From Labilibaculum euxinicum (GTDB lineage Bacteria; Bacteroidota; Bacteroidia; Bacteroidales; Marinifilaceae): 64,000 bases of DNA. Below the pieces are notes generated by a model. That model saw only the letters and a program-made list of their open reading frames with translations, was not told the origin of the DNA and ran no database searches. The position numbers and the translations under genes are program-made. The number at the start of each line of letters is the position of its first letter. Position 1 is the stretch's first letter. Shown one piece after another: positions 1 to 8,643 of the stretch. The DNA lies in NCBI RefSeq assembly GCF_009795715.1, contig NZ_WTCR01000004.1:310001-374000 (forward strand). The letters run 5' to 3'.

Positions 1-611
1 TCCTGAATTAATCTGCTGTATTTAAAATGCCCTAACTTTTCGGCATAATAGGTGGACGATTTCAAATCCATAAACAGAAAAATTCGTTTCTCTTCTTTTG
101 GTTTGTAATAACGCCCAAGCAAAAATTTAACAAGTATACCTTTACCCAATTTTCGATCTATTTCGTGGAAAATTTCGATTAAGCCTCCAACAATAAAAAA
201 ATAAGCCAATATGGCGTAAAACAACTTGGATTGATACAAAGACAACAATTGAGGAAAGGTCGCCGGAAAATTATCTATTGGAAAAAAATCTCCCATGTGA
301 TACATACAATAAACCAGCAAATAAGCACTGCTTACATTTACCAATAAACTTACTATAATCGTAAATAGATAAGTAGGAATTTGATTGCGAAGAGATTTTG
401 CCAGTTTGAATATCGTACCCCAGATTATTCCAGCCATGATACCAAACCACAATAAATTTATAAGATTTTGCACCTTATAAACAGACAGATGACTTGTTTC
501 ATCCACCTGAAAAATCATTAAAAAGAAAAATGCAAGTACCCAAATTGGTATTATTGTGAGAAAATAAATACCAACTGATTTACTATTAATTCTAAATAAA
601 GTTTTATTCAT
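1..611 (-). CDS. Membrane class III adenylate/guanylate cyclase (5' part, runs off the left edge)
   Basis: I translated this by hand from the ATG at 609-611; the frame stays open to position 1, so about 203 residues are present and the C-terminus lies outside. The N-terminal half holds four hydrophobic stretches, consistent with a 4-TM sensor. It is followed by a short linker (KPKEEKR) and then IFLFMDLKSST...EKLGH, the start of a class III cyclase catalytic domain; the Asp of FMDLKSST is the expected metal ligand. The reaction would be cAMP or cGMP formation from ATP or GTP; substrate specificity cannot be read because the determining residues are outside the window. Its ATG overlaps the stop of the upstream small ORF by 8 nt, which suggests translational coupling. 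Confidence 0.85.
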   Translation of the reverse strand, partial: MNKTLFRINSKSVGIYFLTIIPIWVLAFFFLMIFQVDETSHLSVYKVQNLINLLWFGIMAGIIWGTIFKLAKSLRNQIPTYLFTIIVSLLVNVSSAYLLVYCMYHMGDFFPIDNFPATFPQLLSLYQSKLFYAILAYFFIVGGLIEIFHEIDRKLGKGILVKFLLGRYYKPKEEKRIFLFMDLKSSTYYAEKLGHFKYSRLIQ

Positions 612-792
612 TACTATTAATAAATTGAACCAACTCCTCCACCTCTTTATAGGAATTTATTACATAATCCTCATTCATCTTAAGATGAAACAAATGGTTC
701 TCTAATATTTTAATATTTTCCTGAGATGTGTTACCTAATCTGGTAATTCCAAACTGATATAATTTCTCTCTGTCCTGATACCTGCTAATCAT
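604..792 (-). CDS. Small hypothetical protein (62 aa) coupled to the cyclase gene
   Basis: A 62-residue ORF whose TAA stop overlaps the start of the cyclase gene (ATGAATAA, 8 nt). The product is soluble and charged with no signal peptide or membrane helix, and ends in an acidic segment (EVEELVQFINSNE). I recognise no family. It lies downstream of the terminator hairpin at 812-871, so it is probably transcribed separately from the efflux operon. The tight overlap and protein-like composition argue for a real gene, but no homology supports it. Confidence 0.5.
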   Translation of the reverse strand: MISRYQDREKLYQFGITRLGNTSQENIKILENHLFHLKMNEDYVINSYKEVEELVQFINSNE

Positions 793-801
793 ACCTTTAT
801 A

Positions 802-871
802 TAAAAAAGGAGTGACCGAATTAAAATTGACGATTACACATCAATCCCATCCTACTGGTTAATTCGGTCAC
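802..871 (-). terminator. Rho-independent terminator of the efflux operon
   Basis: Perfect 13-bp arms (GTGACCGAATTAA at 812-824 and its complement at 859-871) enclose a 34-nt loop. On the minus strand the stem is followed by a T-rich tract (complement of 802-807). It sits 13 nt past the stop codon of the TolC-like gene and separates that operon from the small ORF and cyclase. The loop is longer than usual. Confidence 0.65.
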
Positions 872-884
872 GTCCACCCCACTA

Positions 885-2249
885 TTAGATTGCCAATTCT
901 CCTATTGATTTCAAGAAGCTAATTTCCCTTAGCTTGTAATTTATCTTTGAATCAATCAACTCACCATGTGCTCTTTGCCAAAAAGCCTGTGCATCAAGCA
1001 ATTCTGTTGTATTGGCCAAGCCTTCATAAAAACTGTTCTGAGTAAGCTCAACGTTTTCATTTGCCTGATCCATTGACACTTTTGCTAATTCAATTTGCTG
1101 ATATGCTTCCTGTAATTTGAAGTAAGACTGCTGCACTTCAAGACTAATCAGATCTCTGGTGCGATCCATTTCCAACTCCTTTTGTTTACTTCTAAACCGC
1201 ACAGATGCTACTTTATGCTTGCGTTCCTGCCAATGAAAAACCGGAACAGACAAATTCGCTTGAACAGCCAGAATTTTAGATGACCCAATCAAACTTTCAA
1301 TTCTACTTATATAGGAGTATGATGCACCAACTCCTAACTGAGGTAAATAATCAGCCTGAGTGTTTTTAATCTGTTCCTGTGAAATTTCAACCTGTTTACC
1401 CAACATCAATAGCTCAGGTCTTTGATTTAATGCTTTTTGCATGTAATCTGCATCAATTGCATTTTGTGTGATTGTAATTGTTGTGTCTGTGGCGGTAATA
1501 TCACTCATCAAATCTCTCCCAATTACCTGACACAAAGACATTTTAGACAACACCATCAGGTTTTGCACCCTAAACAAATCCAATTTTGCCTGATTCAATT
1601 GTACCTGAGCCTTTAATAATTCATTTTTAGTGGTTATCTCCAGATCAAATGCATTTTGCAGATCCTGAACCAAAGCTGAAAGCATCTTCACATATTTCTC
1701 AGCTAATTTACCTTTCTCATTTATGGAAACAAGATTCCAGTATGCCTGATCAGTTTCCAGCAAAACATCCGATGACTGCAACTTCCTGTTGTAGATGGAA
1801 ATCTCTCTTCCCATCTTAGTCATTTGATAGGAGCTTCTTATTTTTCCTCCCATATATATTGGCTGAGTAAGCGTTAAATTAGAAGAAAAATAATCGATAT
1901 TTCCTAACTCTAAATTAAAGCCAGGGAAATAAACATCACTGGTACCACTATAAATTCCCTGTTGCGCTTCAGCCAAACTATTCGCAGTAGGCAAAAATGA
2001 ACCAGGTAAACTAATATCATCAATATCATGATAATAATTGTACGAACCGCTTGCTTTTAAATTCGGTAAAAACTGTGTGAATACAAATCGAACATTCGAC
2101 TCATTTTCAGCAATCATTTCATCAGCAATTTTAATTTTCTGATTGTATTCCAATGCCAATGTGCGACTCTCGCTCAGTGACAACTCCTGAGCTTTTCCCT
2201 GAAAAGCTGTCAGGAAAAAGATCAAAAGACAAAATATTTTATTTTTCAT
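885..2249 (-). CDS. TolC-family outer membrane efflux protein
   Basis: Outer-membrane channel of a tripartite efflux pump. I start it at the internal ATG at 2247-2249 (MKNKIFCLLIFFLTAFQ...), because that begins a clean Sec signal peptide ending near FQGKAQ; an ATG 27 nt upstream would bury it behind a polar tail. The mature protein of about 430 residues is rich in long amphipathic helices with two repeated halves, typical of TolC/OEP proteins (ELSLSESRTLALEYN near the N-terminus; FYEGLANTTELLDAQAFW near the C-terminus). It is last in the adaptor-permease-channel operon, with a terminator immediately after it. The substrate is unknown. Confidence 0.9.
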   Translation of the reverse strand: MKNKIFCLLIFFLTAFQGKAQELSLSESRTLALEYNQKIKIADEMIAENESNVRFVFTQFLPNLKASGSYNYYHDIDDISLPGSFLPTANSLAEAQQGIYSGTSDVYFPGFNLELGNIDYFSSNLTLTQPIYMGGKIRSSYQMTKMGREISIYNRKLQSSDVLLETDQAYWNLVSINEKGKLAEKYVKMLSALVQDLQNAFDLEITTKNELLKAQVQLNQAKLDLFRVQNLMVLSKMSLCQVIGRDLMSDITATDTTITITQNAIDADYMQKALNQRPELLMLGKQVEISQEQIKNTQADYLPQLGVGASYSYISRIESLIGSSKILAVQANLSVPVFHWQERKHKVASVRFRSKQKELEMDRTRDLISLEVQQSYFKLQEAYQQIELAKVSMDQANENVELTQNSFYEGLANTTELLDAQAFWQRAHGELIDSKINYKLREISFLKSIGELAI

Positions 2250-2356
2250 ATGATTATAGTTGTATGTTCTTGCCATATGGAACTTATCCTGCCCGGATAA
2301 TCATCTCCTCGTGTGTCGCAATCGCTTTGGCATGAACGTTTCATATCTGCTAACAC

Positions 2357-5300
2357 TTATAATTCCATTACGCTTTTTGTTGAAACCCTGTAAAAAATCG
2401 CGTACAAAACAGGTACAACAATCAATGTAATAAGGGAACCAATCAATAATCCAAACATGATGGCTACTGCCATTCCTCCAAATAACTCATCACTGATTAA
2501 AGGAATCATACCAAGTATGGTTGTAAAAGACGCCATTAGTACCGGACGCAGTCTGGAAACTGCTGAATCGATAATGGCCATTAAAATTTCTTTTCCCTCA
2601 CTTATGTCCTGATTTATCTGATCCAGTAAAACCACAGCATTTTTAATCATCATCCCCATCAGTCCGAGCGTACCAATTATTGCCACAAAGCCAAAAGGTT
2701 TCCCGGTAAATAATAAACCATAACTCACACCAATAAAAGCGAGTGGAAGAATGGCTAAAATAATAATTGGTTGTCGGAAATTATTGAACAGCATCATGAT
2801 AATTATTACCATTAACAAAAATGCCAAAGGCATAAATTTATTAATACTATCTTCTGCATCAACGCTATCTTTATGTTCTCCTAACCATTCTAAATCGTAT
2901 CCTTCGGGCAAAGGAATTCCTTCAATCTTTTTATGGAGATTCTTAAATGTATCTGGTGCATTATAGCCTGATGCCGGATCACATTGAGCCTTAATTGCTC
3001 TTCGACGGTCGTAACGTTTAATTATTGGATCTTCAAAATCAATTTTAATATCCGAAACTACCTGACGCAAAGGAATACTATGCGCTACATTCCCCCAAAC
3101 AGGCGTATTCTCCAAAGCCTCGATGTAATTGTCCGCCTTCGCTTTTGTTTTCAGAATAATCGGCATCATATCGTCACCCTGATAAAAACGTCCTATTGGT
3201 AAACCATCAGTGGCGCAAGCTAATGCATTCGACACATCGGAACGGGAAATATTAGTTACCCGTGATTGTGCCTGCGAAAAAACAGGATTCCAAACCTTAA
3301 CAGGATTTTTCCAGTTATTAGTTACTTTAGTTGCTGTAGGTTCTGCCGCCATAATTTTTTCCGCCTGATCGGACAAATCTCTTAAAACCTTAGGATCCGG
3401 TCCTGAAAACTTAGCCTCAATCATATATTCTGCAAATATCGGAGAATAGTATTTTACACGACATCTTGCCGAGGAGTAATTTGCATCTAAATATTCCTGA
3501 ACCTCTTTCCCTAATCTTTTTGTTGCTTCATAATCCTTTGTATCAATTATCAATTCACCGTAATTTGAATTATTATTTATAAAAGGACGAACCAATGTAT
3601 ATCGGGCAGGAGTTGCACCTAAACTAGTTGTTACATTTAGTACATCTTTTTGTTTAAGTAAATACGCCTCAACCTCGCCAAGGTCCTTTTCTACATTTTC
3701 AATATCAGAACCTACAGGTAAATAATACTCTACAATAAACTGATTATACTCCAAATTTGGCATAAACAGTTGCTTCACATTTTTAAAAGCAAATATTGAT
3801 GATACAAATACCAATAAGGTAAGTGAAATAATTAACGTTTTGTGTCGCAAAGAATATTTAACAAAACCACGGAAATACTGATAGAATTTTCCACTGTATG
3901 GGTCTGTATTGTCCCCTTCTTTTTTACTGTATTTCTTACCTTTCAAAAATAAATCGCAGAAATAAGGTGTTTGAGATAATGCCAGCAACCAACTTAAAAA
4001 CAAAGAAATTGCAATTACCTGAAACAAACTGGCACAAAATTCACCTGTACTGTCCGGCGATAAATAAATTGGCAAAAAAGCTAGTATTGCCACTAAAGTA
4101 GCTCCGAGTAATGGCATGGCAGTTTGTTTAGATGTCCTTACCATAGCATCTTTTCGCGGAATCCCTTTTTTGAGATCAACCAAAATACCATCAGCAATAA
4201 CAATAGCATTATCTACCAACATTCCCATTGCAACAATAATCGCAGCCAAACTCACCCGCTGTAATGCAATGTCAAAACTAAGCATTACAATAAAAGTTCC
4301 TAATATGGTAAATATCAGACCACTCCCAATCAAAAGACCCGTTCTGAATCCCATAACCAGAAGCAATACAATCACCACAATTAAAACCGATTCAATTAAA
4401 TTCACCATGAATTGCTCTATAGCAATACTTACACGATCCGGCTGATAAAAAACACGGTTGATCTGTATCCCAACAGGAACATTCGTCATTAATTTATCGA
4501 TCTTATCCTGAACAAGTTCTCCCAATTTAATCACATTCCCGCCCTTATCCATGGCTATTGCCAAACCAATTGCCGGAGTTTGATTGTACTTCATTTTATT
4601 GGTGTACGGCGTATAGGAATCTTTCTTAATGTCAGCAATATCTTTTAGAAAAACCGAATTCTTACCACTGCCCGAAATCAATAAATTCTTTAAATCATCC
4701 AATTGCTGAAAACTGCCATCGGATGCAATTCTTACCCTATTACTTCCCACTTTAAAAGTTCCGGGATCAACAATCTTATTTTGAGCATCAAGAATTTGAA
4801 TCACCTTGTAAGGATGAATACCCAAAAAAGCCATTTTTTCCTGAGAGATTTCAATATTAACACAAGATTGCTGTTCTCCAAATAAGTTAATTCGTTTCAC
4901 TCCTGGCACAAGCAGCAGCTCTCTCTTCATGTATCGGGAATAATCCTTTAATTCCTCATCAGAAAAACCATCTCCGCTTAAAGCAAGGAAAATCCCATAA
5001 ACATCTCCATAATCATCAAATACCATTGGATGAGATACTCCTGATGGCAGGTAAACACTTACATCATTCACTTTTCGACGCAGAACATCCCATATTTGAG
5101 GAAGATCTTTAGTTCGCACAGATGAAGCAATTTCCACAGTAATCTCTGAGTATCCTGCCATAGATCTGGATTCAATAAAATCTATATTATCCATAGATTG
5201 AATGGCTGTCTCCAAAATATCTGTAACGCGCAATTCCACTTCGTGGGGAGAAGCTCCCGGATACTTAGTAATTACTAATGCTGATTTCACACTAATTTCG

Positions 5301-5413
5301 GCATCTTCAAGCTTCGACATTTTAGTGAAGGCCACAACTCCGCCAAACACAATCGCAATCAGCACAAAAAGCAATACCTTCCGATGATTCAATACAGCCT
5401 CTGTAAAATTCAT
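2357..5413 (-). CDS. RND efflux pump inner-membrane permease (AcrB/HAE1-like)
   Basis: A 1018-residue RND transporter of normal length. It starts with an inner-membrane helix (VLLFVLIAIVFGGVVAF), has the first large periplasmic loop (porter domain), six helices, a second porter loop and a final helix bundle. The proton-relay region in TM4 reads GMLVDNAIVIAD, so the first Asp of the AcrB Asp-Asp pair is kept and the second is Asn, which occurs in several RND branches. The start codon overlaps the adaptor stop as ATGA, so the two are translated together. It would use the proton gradient to drive export through the adaptor and TolC partner. The substrate cannot be inferred. Confidence 0.93.
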   Translation of the reverse strand: MNFTEAVLNHRKVLLFVLIAIVFGGVVAFTKMSKLEDAEISVKSALVITKYPGASPHEVELRVTDILETAIQSMDNIDFIESRSMAGYSEITVEIASSVRTKDLPQIWDVLRRKVNDVSVYLPSGVSHPMVFDDYGDVYGIFLALSGDGFSDEELKDYSRYMKRELLLVPGVKRINLFGEQQSCVNIEISQEKMAFLGIHPYKVIQILDAQNKIVDPGTFKVGSNRVRIASDGSFQQLDDLKNLLISGSGKNSVFLKDIADIKKDSYTPYTNKMKYNQTPAIGLAIAMDKGGNVIKLGELVQDKIDKLMTNVPVGIQINRVFYQPDRVSIAIEQFMVNLIESVLIVVIVLLLVMGFRTGLLIGSGLIFTILGTFIVMLSFDIALQRVSLAAIIVAMGMLVDNAIVIADGILVDLKKGIPRKDAMVRTSKQTAMPLLGATLVAILAFLPIYLSPDSTGEFCASLFQVIAISLFLSWLLALSQTPYFCDLFLKGKKYSKKEGDNTDPYSGKFYQYFRGFVKYSLRHKTLIISLTLLVFVSSIFAFKNVKQLFMPNLEYNQFIVEYYLPVGSDIENVEKDLGEVEAYLLKQKDVLNVTTSLGATPARYTLVRPFINNNSNYGELIIDTKDYEATKRLGKEVQEYLDANYSSARCRVKYYSPIFAEYMIEAKFSGPDPKVLRDLSDQAEKIMAAEPTATKVTNNWKNPVKVWNPVFSQAQSRVTNISRSDVSNALACATDGLPIGRFYQGDDMMPIILKTKAKADNYIEALENTPVWGNVAHSIPLRQVVSDIKIDFEDPIIKRYDRRRAIKAQCDPASGYNAPDTFKNLHKKIEGIPLPEGYDLEWLGEHKDSVDAEDSINKFMPLAFLLMVIIIMMLFNNFRQPIIILAILPLAFIGVSYGLLFTGKPFGFVAIIGTLGLMGMMIKNAVVLLDQINQDISEGKEILMAIIDSAVSRLRPVLMASFTTILGMIPLISDELFGGMAVAIMFGLLIGSLITLIVVPVLYAIFYRVSTKSVMEL

Positions 5414-6489
5414 AACTGACCTCCGATATTAGAGTTTGACTTTTGAAGTAATTGCTTTACTTTTTGACCTTCGCGAAGACTATTAATACCAGCCGACACA
5501 ATCAAATCTCCACTTGAAATACCTTTAGTGATGTTAATCATTCCCATTGAATCAAAACCTTTCATCTGCACCTCTTTTCTTTTTACGCAATTCGTGCTCT
5601 CATTGTAAACCCACACATACGATTTTCCCTCTTTACTAAAAACAGATTCTACCGGCACTTTACAACCTGTAATAGTTGTCGATTTTAATTTTGCCGTAAT
5701 ACTTGCCACCATTCCCGGAACAATTTGTTTATTCTGAGTATCGATTTTCAATCTCATTCTAAAAAAATTATCACCATTTGGCTTTCTTTCAATTTCAATT
5801 AATTTCAGATTAAAATCAATATTTGGAAAGTTTTCAAAATTCGCACTGAATTCGGTAAATAATTTATGCTGAAGAAAATCATTTTCACTTAAAGCAGCTG
5901 TAACTTCTAAATTATTCAAATCCAAAAGGGAAACAATAGGCTGACCGGCACCAATTTTTTCAAAATTTTCAACATACATAGCTTGTACGTATCCTGAAAA
6001 TGGCGCGTAAATTTTAGTATCTTTTAAAGCATTCTCTGCAGCTTCTTTTTGTGCTTTTGCCAATTTATATACTGCCTGAATTTGATCATAAGTACTTTTT
6101 GATGTACTTTTCTTCTCGTACAATGCAGTATATCTTTCTGCTTGTAATCTTGCATTTTCAAAATTTGCATTAGCAGATTCCAATTGCACCAAATAATCAC
6201 GATCATTTAATACCGCTACAAGCTCTCCTTTTTTAACAAACTGCCCCTCATTCACTTTTAAATCTACCAGTGGTCCTGCAATTTGAAAGGCTAATTTCAC
6301 TTCTCTGGATTCTTTAACCAAACCCGTAAAAACCTTAACTGAAGTACCATTGGGGTTATCACTTACTTTATACACCTTAACTGGCTGAATAATCTCCGTT
6401 TTGGATTCCTCTTGTTTCTTGCATGCAAAAATTCCTACTGACAAAATTGTAGTAAGAATCACCATTTTAATTAGTTTCATCATTTTCAT
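5410..6489 (-). CDS. RND efflux periplasmic adaptor (membrane fusion protein), lipoprotein
   Basis: 359 residues. The N-terminus is a lipoprotein signal with lipobox VGIFAC, so the adaptor is probably anchored to the membrane through Cys23. A barrel-sandwich/lipoyl half-motif (VNEGQFVKKGELVAVLND) and its partner (IYAPFSGYVQAMYVENFEKIGAGQPIV) flank an alpha-hairpin of about 50 residues; a beta-barrel domain follows. It bridges the RND permease to TolC. It is first in the operon behind the TetR gene and overlaps the permease by 4 nt (ATGA). Confidence 0.92.
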   Translation of the reverse strand: MKMMKLIKMVILTTILSVGIFACKKQEESKTEIIQPVKVYKVSDNPNGTSVKVFTGLVKESREVKLAFQIAGPLVDLKVNEGQFVKKGELVAVLNDRDYLVQLESANANFENARLQAERYTALYEKKSTSKSTYDQIQAVYKLAKAQKEAAENALKDTKIYAPFSGYVQAMYVENFEKIGAGQPIVSLLDLNNLEVTAALSENDFLQHKLFTEFSANFENFPNIDFNLKLIEIERKPNGDNFFRMRLKIDTQNKQIVPGMVASITAKLKSTTITGCKVPVESVFSKEGKSYVWVYNESTNCVKRKEVQMKGFDSMGMINITKGISSGDLIVSAGINSLREGQKVKQLLQKSNSNIGGQL

Positions 6490-6612
6490 TTTGTTTCTTT
6501 GAACTATTTTCGTTCACTAGGTTCATTTTCCTCAAAAAAATATTGAAGTATATCTACCTCAACAGTTTTACACACTCTATACTATTTCCAAAAAGACTAT
6601 TTGTTTTATTTT

Positions 6613-7191
6613 CTATTTTAAAGGAATTCCCATTCCCATAATCATGCATCGAAAAGCTGCACGTAATCTATTAATCGTTTCTTCTTCAGAGTAATGTCTT
6701 GTAATATAAATATCATTCAGACTTTGTAATGCATCAATACAATACTCAACATTAATATCCTGACGAATTAAGCCCTGTTCCTGCCATTCAGTATATTTAC
6801 CATAAACAATATTTATTTCATCTTCATATTTTTCATCAACATCTTTCTCAATCAAAGGATATTCTTTATAAATCTGTTGTATTAGAACCTTCTGTCCTGC
6901 AATAGCATAACTCAAATAGTTATCTAAAAATTCCTGTGTTGCCTTTGCAGGATCATTATTAGATTTATAAGGCTCTAAAATTTTAATTATATTCACATTG
7001 AATATTTCAAAAGCAATTTCTCTTACCAAATCTTCTTTTGTTCCAATAATCTTATACAATGTAGCTTTTGCCAGCCCGCATTCACGAGCCAATTCAACCA
7101 TATTCAAACCTTTAAGTCCAAATTTCAGCATCATATCCATCGCTACCTTAGTAACTCTCTCTTGAATCTCAACCTTATCTGATTTTGCCAT
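6613..7191 (-). CDS. TetR/AcrR-family transcriptional regulator
   Basis: 192 residues. The N-terminal 50 contain the TetR helix-turn-helix (MVELARECGLAKATLYKIIGTKE), followed by a divergent all-helical ligand-binding domain. It lies 123 nt upstream of the adaptor gene on the same strand, the usual arrangement for a local repressor of an efflux operon that also controls itself. Repression and ligand-released derepression are inferred from family and context. No clear palindromic operator stands out apart from an AT-rich stretch between its own promoter elements. Confidence 0.9.
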   Translation of the reverse strand: MAKSDKVEIQERVTKVAMDMMLKFGLKGLNMVELARECGLAKATLYKIIGTKEDLVREIAFEIFNVNIIKILEPYKSNNDPAKATQEFLDNYLSYAIAGQKVLIQQIYKEYPLIEKDVDEKYEDEINIVYGKYTEWQEQGLIRQDINVEYCIDALQSLNDIYITRHYSEEETINRLRAAFRCMIMGMGIPLK

Positions 7192-7218
7192 AAATGAACT
7201 ATTTTAGTATTTTGAGTA

Positions 7219-7247
7219 CAAATATATATAAAAATATATTCATCCAA
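7219..7247 (-). promoter_or_regulatory. Bacteroidota-type promoter of the tetR-efflux operon
   Basis: On the minus strand a -33-like TTG (complement of 7245-7247) and a -7 element TATATTTG (complement of 7219-7226, matching TAnnTTTG) are separated by 18 nt. The -7 element ends 27 nt before the TetR start codon. The spacer is an alternating A/T run that could be the operator. Confidence 0.6.
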
Positions 7248-7274
7248 TATACTTTATTGATTTTTAACGATTAT

Positions 7275-8633
7275 TTAAAATTGCAATCTAAACAGAGTTT
7301 GTTTGTTTGGTATTGATTTAAAAGATATCGTACCTCCATGAAGTCTCATTAACTGTCTTGAAAGACTTAACCCTACTCCTGATCCATCCTTTTTTGTAGT
7401 GAAAAAAGGAACAAAAATCTCTTCTTGAAGATCTTTTTCGATTCCACATCCATTATCTTCAACTTCGATAAAACTCCTGTCTTCTTCATTTCTACCAATG
7501 CGAAGAATTATCCTCCTATTCTCAATTCCTCGAAATGCCTGAGTAGAATTCGTCAGCAAATTGATAATAACCTGATCTAATAAAACAGGATCAACATTTA
7601 AATCAACTTTCTTTTCCCTGCAAATCAGATCGAATTTAATGTCTGAACTTTTAAACTTTTCAGAAAATAAATTAGAAATCTTTACGATTCGTTCCAGAAT
7701 ATCAATTCGCTGAATATTTGGTTTTGGAATTATGGCAATATCTCTAAACCGATGAACAAAATCCAACAAACCTTTAATTCGTTCATCGATAATTTCCAGT
7801 CCGCTAACTGTATCTGATATCATCTCTGCATCAACCTCTTTATTGGAGATCAGCTTATTTGTATCGTCATCGCGATAGAAATCAATTAAAGTAGAAAGAG
7901 ATGAATTTACCGGACTGATAGAATTCATAATCTCATGTGTTAGGATTCTAATTAATTTCTGCCATGAATCCAACTCTTTATCATCCAACTCATTTTTAAT
8001 ATTTTGAAAAGATACGAGCGTTAAGTTTTGACCGGACATTTTCAATTTAGTTGCTTTTACAGAAAGCTGAATCATTTCATAATTTCGGTAAAGAGTAATC
8101 AATTTTTGTTCAGATGGCTCTAAATTTAATATCAAACCCGAAATTCCTTCCTGAATTCTATCCAAATGCTGGATATGAAATAAGTTAGTCTTATTAAATA
8201 TTTCCTTTGCTGCTCCATTAAATAAAAACACCTTTCCTTTTTCATTGAAAGAAACCAATCCAACTCCTACATGCTCCACCAATACTTTGAAATATTGATT
8301 TCTGTTTTCATTCTCAATTTTAATATTTTGTATGCTTTTATTAATCAGATCGAATTGAGTGAATAATTGATTATAACCTAAGTTTGATCTCCTGTTTTGA
8401 AATTTAATACTGGTATCATTATTTCGAATTGCTTTAAAAAAATTTTCCAAATCCTGATTTACAGCATTTAACTTTCGGATAAAGAAGTAAATCTGAATAC
8501 TTAAAATGATTAGTAAATTCACAATTACAAGTACATCTTTATAGTACACCCAAGCCAAAGCCAAAAAAATACAGTTAACTAGTAAAGCAAATACCCGAAC
8601 AATTATTACAATCGTTAATTTTGGATAAATCAT
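7275..8633 (-). CDS. Sensor histidine kinase (NtrB-like, PAS-HisKA-HATPase)
   Basis: 452 residues. Two adjacent N-terminal membrane helices (residues about 7-50) have almost no loop between them, so sensing is probably intramembrane or cytoplasmic. A PAS domain follows (about 110-210, HVGVGLVSFNEKGKVFLFN), then HisKA with the phospho-accepting His233 (LTHEIMNSISPVN) and an HATPase with N box (NLLTNSTQAF), G1 (DNGCGI) and G2 (GSGVGLSLS). It lies 10 nt downstream of the sigma-54 response regulator gene, so the two form an operon and almost certainly a cognate pair. The target is probably the divergent ABC transporter. Confidence 0.92.
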   Translation of the reverse strand: MIYPKLTIVIIVRVFALLVNCIFLALAWVYYKDVLVIVNLLIILSIQIYFFIRKLNAVNQDLENFFKAIRNNDTSIKFQNRRSNLGYNQLFTQFDLINKSIQNIKIENENRNQYFKVLVEHVGVGLVSFNEKGKVFLFNGAAKEIFNKTNLFHIQHLDRIQEGISGLILNLEPSEQKLITLYRNYEMIQLSVKATKLKMSGQNLTLVSFQNIKNELDDKELDSWQKLIRILTHEIMNSISPVNSSLSTLIDFYRDDDTNKLISNKEVDAEMISDTVSGLEIIDERIKGLLDFVHRFRDIAIIPKPNIQRIDILERIVKISNLFSEKFKSSDIKFDLICREKKVDLNVDPVLLDQVIINLLTNSTQAFRGIENRRIILRIGRNEEDRSFIEVEDNGCGIEKDLQEEIFVPFFTTKKDGSGVGLSLSRQLMRLHGGTISFKSIPNKQTLFRLQF

Positions 8634-8643
8634 ATTTTAGATT

